Origin: Acetobacteraceae bacterium
Lineage (GTDB): Bacteria > Pseudomonadota > Alphaproteobacteria > Acetobacterales > Acetobacteraceae
Reading direction: 5' to 3'
Assembly: GCA_030039695.1 (NCBI GenBank)
Contig: JASHVB010000899.1
Location: forward strand, 1-8,558
Length of the DNA: 8,558 nucleotides
Positions within the stretch are counted from its first letter, which is position 1. Every line of letters begins with the position of its first letter. The translations under genes were made by a program, and so were the position numbers. This document shows, one piece after another, positions 1 through 5,065 of the stretch. Under the pieces are notes generated by a model. The model saw only the letters and a list, made by a program, of their open reading frames with translations. It made no database searches and was not told the origin of the DNA.

Positions 1-235
1 CACCGGCTGCGAGCGTGTCGGCGAGATGCAGCGCAGGATTGTCGTCAGGACCTAGCGCAGCGGCGATACCACCCTGCGCCCAAACACTCGACGCCTCAGT
101 CTGCAGGGGCGCCTTGGCGAGCACCATGACTGGCATGGGTGCCAGTCGGAGCGACGTCATCAGTCCGGCAATTCCGCCGCCAACGACGATCGGCACCCGG
201 CCGATCCCGCGCACGGCGGGAGCGTCTGACCACAT
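1..235 (-). CDS. nadB: L-aspartate oxidase, N-terminal part (gene runs off the left edge)
   Basis: NadB oxidises L-aspartate to iminoaspartate with FAD, the first step of de novo NAD synthesis, and works with quinolinate synthase NadA in the cytoplasm. Seen here are the first 78 codons. Residues about 14-28 hold the FAD-binding Rossmann strand and glycine loop (PIVVGGGIAGLMTSLRL). This is followed by VMVLAKAPL and the family word SSVWAQGGIAAALGPDD, then HLADTLAAG; all are characteristic of NadB rather than of succinate dehydrogenase or fumarate reductase flavoproteins. The ATG at 235 is the only in-frame ATG before an upstream stop at 263-265. No strong Shine-Dalgarno is present, only a GTGAG-like stretch. 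The promoter region carries two tandem inverted repeats (separate entry), so NAD-dependent repression is likely. The remainder of the protein (normally about 500 residues) lies outside the window. Confidence 0.9.
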   Translation of the reverse strand, partial: MWSDAPAVRGIGRVPIVVGGGIAGLMTSLRLAPMPVMVLAKAPLQTEASSVWAQGGIAAALGPDDNPALHLADTLAAG

Positions 236-236
236 A

Positions 237-257
237 TTATGCTCACTATGAGTATTA
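237..257. promoter_or_regulatory. Operator-like inverted repeat 1 upstream of nadB
   Basis: The site reads TTATGCTCA-N3-TGAGTATTA, with 7 of 9 arm positions complementary. It ends 2 bp before the nadB start codon, so a bound protein would block transcript initiation or early elongation. It shares the design TTATGCTCA-N3-TGAGCATAA with the second site 26 bp away. Palindromes of about 21 bp upstream of NAD synthesis genes are typical of the Nudix-related repressor NrtR. The assignment to NrtR is inference, because the regulator gene is not in the window. Confidence 0.6.
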
Positions 258-260
258 CCC

Positions 261-285
261 CCTTATGCTGGGAATGAGCATAAGG
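261..285. promoter_or_regulatory. Operator-like inverted repeat 2 upstream of nadB, inside the probable promoter
   Basis: The arms CCTTATGCT and AGCATAAGG form a perfect 9-bp inverted repeat with a 7-nt centre. Aligned to site 1, the core 263-283 reads TTATGCTGG-N3-TGAGCATAA. A minus-strand TTGACA (positions 288-293) abuts it and would serve as the -35 element. The palindrome would then fill the -35/-10 spacer and reach the -10 region, the classic place for a repressor. The -10 hexamer itself is not clear; candidates lie near 263-270. Confidence 0.65.
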
Positions 286-287
286 TC

Positions 288-293
288 TGTCAA
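288..293 (-). promoter_or_regulatory. Probable -35 element of the nadB promoter
   Basis: The minus strand reads TTGACA, a perfect sigma-70-type -35 hexamer, 52 bp upstream of the nadB ATG. It lies directly next to operator-like site 2. No matching consensus -10 is visible at 16-18 bp; CAGCAT and GCATAA are the best candidates at 17 and 19 bp. Confidence 0.45.
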
Positions 294-591
294 GCCCTCC
301 GGGCGATCGGCTCACGCCATAGAACGTGCAAGATAGCGCTACATCTGTCTCATTGCGTTACGATTTTTGCGCGCCTTTAGTCCGGTTTATTTATGGTAAT
401 AGTATTCGTTCTCACCTACGGACCCGCGGCGACCTGGCTGCGGTGCACGAACTTGCCAGCGGAAGCGCCCGGCCTGGCGGCAGTTCTGGTTAAGCGCCAG
501 AAGTCGCCGGCGCCACTCCGCCAGCCCGTCGATCCGTAGCATCAGCCACGCGAACTGCGCGCCGGATGCGGCCGCGGCGTGCGCTTTTTCG
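294..591. other. Intergenic stretch with no supported gene
   Basis: I see no convincing gene here. The part from 340 to 420 is comparatively AT-rich. A 48-codon + strand frame begins with ATG at 393 but has no ribosome binding site and no recognisable similarity. A minus-strand frame (387-665) contains an EKAHAAA-like word at about 571-590, which might be a further scrap of the neighbouring IS630-family transposase, but this is too weak to call. Confidence 0.4.
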
Positions 592-880
592 TCACCGGCC
601 AGCAAGGGCGCCGGCCTGGGGAATTGTCTTCTCGCCGCGACAGCGTTCCGCGGCGAGCGCCTCAATGGATCTAGGGGTTATCACGACGGCGAACTCGTTC
701 TCAGCGATCGGCGGTCGGCGGTCGTGCGGCAATGCGTCCGGTCGCTTCCTGGCGCTGCGCCCAAAGAACCGCGAGGATCGAACCGAGCCGACGGAGGTCT
801 GCAGCATCACGTCGAGATGCCCCCGTAGCGAACGCTTCAATCACCCGTTCACGCAAGTCCGGCGACTACGGCTTCGGCAT
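592..880 (-). pseudogene. IS630-family transposase remnant, N-terminal helix-turn-helix part
   Basis: Reading the minus strand from the ATG at 880 gives MPKP, a TAG stop (866-868) where the family has tyrosine, then SPDLRERVIEAFATGASRRD and AADL. This is the standard start of IS630-type transposases (MxKPYSPDLRERVI...GASRREAA). The same frame continues with AVLWAQRQEATGRIAARP, matching the W-Q-R-ETG-AA-P stretch that follows the helix-turn-helix domain, and stops at 701-703. A second minus-strand frame then gives DRRPPIAENE and IEALAAER, fitting the next GGDRR...IxxLLAER region, so there is a frameshift near 715-725. The DDE catalytic part is not recognisable. The upstream context GGGGGAACC-ATG is usual for the family. 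The element is dead; its ends and target-site TA duplications were not found with confidence. Confidence 0.75.
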
Positions 881-1006
881 GGTTCCCCCAAAGCCAATCG
901 ATGCCGCCAGACTCGCGCATTCGCAACTCCGTGGGAATCTTCGCCGATTCAAGACGGACGGAAACTGCTTTAAATGTAGCCGTGAACGCCTACGAGGGAA
1001 GCCTCA

Positions 1007-1199
1007 TCATTTCACGTAGCGCGACCGCGGGCGGAAGACGCGGCATCGCTCCGACGCACGCCAAACGGAGTCAACGATATCGTGGAAACCCACCATGCGC
1101 GGGTCGAGCGATCCTGCCAGTTCCCCCGCGCGCAAAGGTCAGCGCACGATGTGTCCAAAATCGCACGCCACGCCGTAACTCGTCGATCGTTAAAACTTT
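1007..1199 (-). pseudogene. Frameshifted C-terminal fragment of an unidentified protein
   Basis: Two minus-strand frames join across a run of five C (1123-1127, G on the coding strand). The first reads KVLTIDELRRGVRFW and HRALTFARG. The second reads ELAGSLDPRMVGFHDIVD, then SVWRASERCRVFRPRSRYVK, and ends with TGA at 1007-1009. Removing one G would fuse them into one frame of about 62 codons with strong G/C bias at third positions and ordinary composition, unlike the arginine-rich shadow frames around it. An in-frame stop at 1200-1202 cuts off anything further upstream. I do not recognise the family. It lies upstream of and in the same orientation as the IS630 remnant, so it may be a host gene damaged before or by the insertion. 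Confidence 0.45.
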
Positions 1200-1804
1200 T
1201 CACCAATGATCGTTTTTGCATGGATTTGCTAGGCACGAGATTTCCTCGCTCTTTTGAGTGGCCGCCGGCCCCGGACGTGGCGGCCTTGCCCGCGACCCCA
1301 ACGGCCCAGGACCGCTGTCGCATTGCCGAAAATCTGGAGAAAAGTCTCCATTCGACGCTTTGCTGCTGTTTAAGGTGAGACAGTTTTGCGCGTGGGAGTC
1401 TCCATATTGGCGCACAACGTGAGACTCTCCGTGGCCGTCAGAGGGCCTCGCGACGACAAGCCCTCATCCGGACACCGCTGTCTTCGGTGCAGTCGACTAG
1501 CATCGACTGACCTCTCAGCAACATTGCAGCCGATATCCTTATCATTTATGGCGTCAAGCCCAGCCAGATTTTCGAATAAACGGTCGTGTCTCAGGTTTTA
1601 CCGCGATCAGAGCATTCTCATGTGCCGCGATTGGCCGGTTTCATTATTTTCGGCAACGCGACACCGTAAAGACTCCCACACGAAGCAAAGATGATAGAGA
1701 TCAAACGAGATCAGCGGTCAGAATGCCGTTGAAAACCGTGCCTCCAGGGCACTAACCTGCCCTCGGTCGCGTGAGTCCCGTCGCCTGGAAACTGTGCGTT
1801 CAAT
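1200..1804. other. Non-coding or fully decayed stretch with several inverted repeats
   Basis: No reading frame here has a convincing protein composition. Short symmetrical elements seen: TGGAGA-N4-TCTCCA (1335-1350), GAGTCTC/GAGACTC (1396-1402 and 1421-1427), GTGGGAGTCT with its inverted copy (1392-1401 and 1670-1679), CAGTCGA-N6-TCGACTG (1490-1509), and a direct repeat GAGATCA (1697-1703 and 1707-1713). A TTGAAA at 1729-1734 followed 17-18 bp later by CTAACC/TAACCT is a weak promoter candidate for the downstream lactonase-type gene. Confidence 0.4.
1490..1509. promoter_or_regulatory. Operator-like palindrome CAGTCGA-N6-TCGACTG
   Basis: This is a perfect 7-bp inverted repeat with a 6-nt centre (CTAGCA), 20 bp overall, with the symmetry of a dimeric repressor or activator site. 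It lies 310 bp upstream of the SMP-30-type gene, far for a classical operator of that gene, so its role is open. Confidence 0.3.
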
Positions 1805-1812
1805 GGGGAGGA
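1805..1812 (+). promoter_or_regulatory. Strong ribosome binding site of the SMP-30-type gene
   Basis: GGGGAGGA lies 7 nt before the ATG at 1820 and decides that start. Confidence 0.8.
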
Positions 1813-1819
1813 CCAATCA

Positions 1820-2911
1820 ATGAATAGACGCGATTTTTTGCATGTCGCCGCGGCAACCACAGTCGGCTCAGCAATCGCCGCGCCGGCGCTGGCGAATCAA
1901 ATAGCCGATCCCGCGGGCACGACTCCACCGCCGCGCAACTGGAATGATCCCGCTTCGGCGATCGAACCCGACCCGGCCTTCGAGGCGTTCGACCCGCGCG
2001 GTGCCGCGTTGAACGGCGGGACCGCCGGGCTGCTGCGCATCTGGACCGGCGGCATGTTCACTGAGGGCCCCGTGTGGTTCGGCGACTTCCACCGGGTGGT
2101 GTGGAGCGACATCCCGAGAGACACACTCTACGAATACAACGCCTCGACAGGCGAAACCCGGGTGCTCCGCCACCCGTCGGGTCATGCGAACGGCAATACG
2201 CGCGACCGGCAGGGCCGGCTGTTGACTTGCGAACATGGAAACCGGCGGCTGACCCGCACGGAGTATACCGGCGAGATCACCACCCTGGCGGACAATTATC
2301 AGGGTAAGAAGTTGAACTCGCCCAATGGCGTCATCGTCAAATCAGACAACACGATCTGGTTCACCGACGCGAGTTACGGACTTATCCTGGAGCACCAGGG
2401 CTACCACAGAGGGGAACCGGAGATTCATCCCAACGTGTATATGATCGATCCAAAGACCGGCAACATGACGATCATCGCCGATGACTTCAGCGAGCCGAAC
2501 GGCCTCTGCTTCTCGCCTGACGAGAAGAAACTTTACATCACTGACACGGGTGCGGTCGGGGGTCCATCGGGCGCACCCAGCTGGATCCGCGTCTTTGATG
2601 TCGGCGAGGACAACAAGTTGACCAACGGCAGAGTATTCCACGATCTGAAGCAATCCCAGCCCGGCGCGATCTCGGACGACATTCGGGCGGACACCCAGGG
2701 CAATATCTGGTCCGCCGGCGGCTGGGGAACCGACAAGAATTATAATGGCGTCAGCATCTATGCGCCGGACGGGACCCCGATCGCCCGGATCGTATTGCCG
2801 GAAATCGCCGCCAATCTGTGCTTCGGCGGCCGCTATCACGACACGCTTTACATTTGCGCAAGTAAGTCGGTCTACGCACTCAACGTCAACGCAAACGGCG
2901 TCGAGTTGTGA
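1820..2911 (+). CDS. Tat-exported SMP-30/gluconolactonase/LRE family protein
   Basis: This is a 363-residue predicted periplasmic hydrolase of the six-bladed beta-propeller SMP-30 family, which opens sugar or other lactones using one divalent metal ion. The N-terminus MNRRDFLHVAA has the twin-arginine motif RRDFL, followed by an alanine-rich stretch and a likely cut after APALA (residue 25). The propeller follows: FTEGPVWFGD with the expected metal ligand Glu82, KLNSPNGVIV (Asn169), SEPNGLCFSPDEKKLYITD (Asn227), and AISDDIRADTQGNIW with Asp286 where the family has its catalytic Asp. The closing strands LYICASKSVYAL are also typical. Length and motifs are complete, so the protein should be active. 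Downstream lie an NTF2-like gene relic and an FAH-family enzyme, suggesting a catabolic set, though the roughly 800-bp gap argues against one tight operon today. The substrate is unknown; lactonase, organophosphatase and other esterase activities all occur in this family. Confidence 0.87.
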   Translation: MNRRDFLHVAAATTVGSAIAAPALANQIADPAGTTPPPRNWNDPASAIEPDPAFEAFDPRGAALNGGTAGLLRIWTGGMFTEGPVWFGDFHRVVWSDIPRDTLYEYNASTGETRVLRHPSGHANGNTRDRQGRLLTCEHGNRRLTRTEYTGEITTLADNYQGKKLNSPNGVIVKSDNTIWFTDASYGLILEHQGYHRGEPEIHPNVYMIDPKTGNMTIIADDFSEPNGLCFSPDEKKLYITDTGAVGGPSGAPSWIRVFDVGEDNKLTNGRVFHDLKQSQPGAISDDIRADTQGNIWSAGGWGTDKNYNGVSIYAPDGTPIARIVLPEIAANLCFGGRYHDTLYICASKSVYALNVNANGVEL

Positions 2912-2989
2912 ATCCCAGGTCGCGTCCCATCACGACGTGAGCCGCTTCGTGCGTGAACAGCTCACCATAACCCGCGTTGTCCTGCCCGC

Positions 2990-3006
2990 GGCGGGCGCAG
3001 CCCGCC
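2990..3006. terminator. GC-rich hairpin downstream of the SMP-30-type gene
   Basis: GGCGGGC-GCA-GCCCGCC is a perfect 7-bp stem with a 3-nt loop, 79 bp past the stop codon. An overlapping alternative hairpin GCCCGC-G-GCGGGC shares the left arm. No T-run follows, so this is at best a weak intrinsic terminator or a site of RNA structure. Confidence 0.3.
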
Positions 3007-3148
3007 CTGCCCCGCTGACGTTCGCCGGCCTCCGATGGTCCGGCACTGGTCGCAGCACCCAGCCGCGGGCACGCCGGGCCGGCGCGCTGTCTCCGCACGG
3101 CCGCGGTCGCACCGGTCAGTTTTCGGAAGCCCGCCGCAAAGAGTCTGA

Positions 3149-3640
3149 CGCGAGGCGGACGCCGGTCGGGTGCTGCAGCTCGAAGAAATCGAGACCATTG
3201 CCTCGATGGATCAGTGTGACCGACGCCATCAGAGGATTGGTTGCGCGACGCTGAACACTGCAGATCGTACCAACTGGTGGCAAACGTTGCGATGAGCGCC
3301 CGGCGCCAGGGCCAACCAGCTGCGGTGGATTGGAGGATCCGACGCGGAACGACGCGAATTTCTGTACGCAGTTCCTGATCAGCTTGTAGCATGGATCAAC
3401 CAAGCGACCGCGGCGATCGGCGACCCGTTGGACTATCTCGTGCACGCGATCCCGCTCGGGCTGGCAAGCGAGACTGACCTCCATTCGACTCGCTGCCGTG
3501 CTGATCGAAGCCGCAGCGCTGGCCGTGCGACGCTGTGTGCCAGAACAACCCGCCCGGTCGTCAGCCGTGCGCTGGTGCGGTTGATACCGAAAGGGACGGC
3601 CTATGGCGACACGACGCCAGGCGCCGATCGGTGCGGCAGA
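3149..3640 (+). pseudogene. Broken gene, probably an NTF2-like/SnoaL-type protein
   Basis: One + frame reads VLQLEEIETIASMDQCD and continues to a TGA at 3293-3295. Beyond it the same frame gives SDAERREFLYAVPDQLVAWI and DPLDYLVHAIPLGLASETD. Near 3487 the sense moves to another frame (LAAVLIEAAALAVRR, to a TGA at 3582). It then moves to a third frame with VDTERDGLWR at 3583-3612. The order fits NTF2/SnoaL-like proteins: an N-terminal L-EEI helix, a central D-x-WI...H-x-IxxxL...SET block, and a C-terminal VDxxERxDGxWR strand. The SET-to-ERDG spacing is close to 40 residues, as in the family, and the total of roughly 165-180 codons also fits. No start codon with a ribosome binding site was found. 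The coding-like character is clear to me; the family name is a weaker inference. Its place between a lactonase-type and an FAH-type gene would suit a catabolic cluster. Confidence 0.45.
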
Positions 3641-3696
3641 CCACGCTGTCGCACCCTTGAGGGCTCTGCCACCCGCGCGCACCATCGCTCCAGCTT

Positions 3697-3704
3697 AGGG
3701 AGGG
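3697..3704 (+). promoter_or_regulatory. Ribosome binding site that fixes the FAH-family start
   Basis: AGGGAGGG lies 5 nt before the ATG at 3710. The open frame extends 94 codons further upstream to 3428, but that part is the NTF2-like relic followed by arginine-rich noise. The start at 3710 is therefore preferred. Confidence 0.8.
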
Positions 3705-3709
3705 ATCGC

Positions 3710-4642
3710 ATGAAGCTCGTCGTATTCCAGGCCCAGGACCTGCCCGCCGAACCCGGCCTGCTGACCGAACGCGGCGTCGTGCCGATCAGTGGCGCGGTCA
3801 CCCGCGGCCACACGCTACAGGACACGATGGTCGGCATCATCGATGCGTTCGATTCGCTGCGCCCCGCGCTGACGCAGCTCGCTGCTGGTGGCACCGCGCT
3901 GCCGCTCCAGGACGTGCGGCTGCGCGCGCCGTTACCGCGCCCCGGCAAGATCCTCTGCTGCATCGGCAACTACTGGGAGCATGCCGAGCGCGAACCGCGG
4001 CCGCTCAATATGTTCCTGAAGAGCCCCGACGCAGTGATCGGTCCTGGCGACGTCATCACCTTGCCGGAGTTCACCGATCCTTACGTTTTCCAACACGAGG
4101 CGGAGCTGGCGATCGTCATCAAGGGCCCGGCCAAGCGGGTGTCGCGTCCGAACTGGCGCACCGCTGTATTCGGCTATACTGGCATGATCGACGTCTCCGC
4201 CCGCGCAGAGGGACGGCGCACGTGGCGTGCGGGGAGCTGGCTCGGCAAGTCGTTCGATACGTTTGCGCCGCTTGGGCCCTGCATCGTCACCGCGGACGAA
4301 ATCGAGGATCCCAATAAGCTCGGCGTACGGTTCTGGAACGACGGCCAGTTGCGCCACGATTACCGCACCGACGACATGGAACATCCGGTGCCGGAGCTCA
4401 TCGAATTCGCGACTGCGGCGATCACCATGAACAGCGGCGACCTGATTGCATGTGGCACGAATCATGAAGGACTGGGGCCGCTGCAGGATGGCGAAACGGT
4501 TGAATTCGAGATCGAACGAATCGGGGGCATGACGCTCACGGTCTCCGACCCGCTGCACCGGACATGGGAACGCGGCATCTATATGGGCGCCGATTCCACC
4601 AACCCCGAGGCGATTCGTCGGCGCCAGACGGCGGGCGCTTGA
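3710..4642 (+). CDS. Fumarylacetoacetate hydrolase (FAH) family protein
   Basis: This is a 310-residue cytoplasmic enzyme of the FAH superfamily. These enzymes use a divalent metal to hydrolyse or decarboxylate C-C bonds in diketo acids, such as acylpyruvates and ring-cleavage products. Residues 1-75 form the small N-terminal domain. The catalytic fold begins with KILCCIGNYWEHAERE, including the lid His91/Glu93 pair typical of the family. Metal ligands are Glu130 and Glu132 in FQHEAELAIVI and Asp161 in GYTGMIDVSAR. GKSFDTFAPLGP (Lys180) and SGDLIACGTNHEGLGPLQDG complete the signature. The protein ends about 30 residues after the conserved core. Nothing is truncated. The SMP-30-type lactonase upstream and the NTF2-like relic between them suggest a role in degrading a sugar acid, aromatic or terpenoid compound; 2,4-diketo-3-deoxy sugar acid hydrolase is one option. 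The exact substrate cannot be told from sequence. Confidence 0.9.
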   Translation: MKLVVFQAQDLPAEPGLLTERGVVPISGAVTRGHTLQDTMVGIIDAFDSLRPALTQLAAGGTALPLQDVRLRAPLPRPGKILCCIGNYWEHAEREPRPLNMFLKSPDAVIGPGDVITLPEFTDPYVFQHEAELAIVIKGPAKRVSRPNWRTAVFGYTGMIDVSARAEGRRTWRAGSWLGKSFDTFAPLGPCIVTADEIEDPNKLGVRFWNDGQLRHDYRTDDMEHPVPELIEFATAAITMNSGDLIACGTNHEGLGPLQDGETVEFEIERIGGMTLTVSDPLHRTWERGIYMGADSTNPEAIRRRQTAGA

Positions 4643-4688
4643 CGCTCGAGTGCGTGGCCGGCACGGCCAGTTCGTCATCCAATCGAGA

Positions 4689-4711
4689 TAATGTGACAAG
4701 CGTTAATGTGA
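4689..4711. repeat. Direct repeat TAATGTGA upstream of the CHAT gene region
   Basis: TAATGTGA occurs at 4689-4696 and again at 4704-4711, 15 bp apart. The second copy forms the left arm of the palindrome at 4707-4720. This could be two half-sites of a CRP/FNR-type regulator. Confidence 0.4.
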
Positions 4712-4720
4712 TCCATCACA
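4707..4720. promoter_or_regulatory. CRP/FNR-family-like palindrome
   Basis: TGTGAT-CC-ATCACA is perfectly symmetrical. The half-sites TGTGA/TCACA are those of CRP, but the 4-nt gap equals that of FNR sites (TTGAT-N4-ATCAA) rather than the 6 nt of CRP. It lies 49 bp before the ATG at 4769, a typical place for an activator or repressor of the downstream transcription unit. The cognate regulator is not in the window. Confidence 0.5.
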
Positions 4721-4754
4721 CGTGCCGAGTGTGCTTCGCGCTAGCGTGCCTCTG

Positions 4755-4762
4755 AAAGGGGG
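4755..4762 (+). promoter_or_regulatory. Ribosome binding site in front of the ATG at 4769
   Basis: AAAGGGGG lies 6 nt before the ATG at 4769. It is much stronger than anything in front of the CHAT lipoprotein start at 5066, which supports an independent small gene starting at 4769 (now broken) with the CHAT gene translated by coupling. Confidence 0.55.
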
Positions 4763-4768
4763 TGCGTC

Positions 4769-5064
4769 ATGGCGCGGGTCCTGCTGCTCGCCCCGGCATT
4801 GCAAACGGGCGCGCCGAGCGCTGTGCGTGCGCGCACCGCTGAACCAGATCCGACGCCGAACGCGCGGCCGGCCGGCGACGACGTCGTCGCTCGCTCCGCG
4901 GCGATCCGCCAGACACCGACCGACCGTCACCACGATCTCGCAGGCCGGCCGCCGCGCCGCGATCAGCCGGGGCGCGTCGGTGTGCGTCGATGCTACCGGC
5001 TCGGCCGGTGGAACTCACCGATCCTGGTGTTGTCCCGGCCGACATTGCATGGCTGGACCACTGA
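4769..5064 (+). pseudogene. Probable broken gene for a small secreted protein, coupled to the CHAT gene
   Basis: With the strong ribosome binding site, the frame from 4769 begins MARVLLLAPALQTGAPSAV, a signal-peptide-like start, and runs sensibly to about 4925 (GDDVVARSAAIRQTPTDR). The sense then appears to move to a second frame (TVTTISQAGRRAAISRGASV, CVDATGSAG, to about 5000). It next moves to a third (VELTDPGVVPADIAWLDH) ending in TGA at 5062-5064. Each segment has high G/C at third positions and normal composition, while the other frames there are arginine-rich. The stop lies 1 nt before the ATG of the CHAT lipoprotein, the spacing of a translationally coupled operon. Two frame changes would make this a dead gene of about 98 codons. 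Alternatively this stretch is simply the N-terminus of a 1116-residue CHAT protein; I think that less likely. No family recognised. Confidence 0.4.
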
Positions 5065-5065
5065 C

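Noticed and set aside
1386..1694. A + strand frame of 102 codons before the SMP-30-type gene
   Set aside because: It has no ribosome binding site, mixed codon use and no family resemblance. It overlaps several short inverted repeats.
2886..3685. Minus-strand frames of 168 and 189 codons between the SMP-30-type and FAH-family genes
   Set aside because: Their composition is arginine-rich, with no motif and no ribosome binding site. The + strand has the better coding signal here.
3428..3709. Upstream extension of the FAH-family frame by 94 codons
   Set aside because: It has no ribosome binding site at the TTG start, and its first part overlaps the NTF2-like relic and then turns arginine-rich. 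The ATG at 3710 has a strong AGGGAGGG and gives the normal FAH N-terminus.
4655..4669. Hairpin TGGCC-N5-GGCCA after the FAH-family gene
   Set aside because: The stem is only 5 bp and there is no T-run, so it is too weak to call a terminator.
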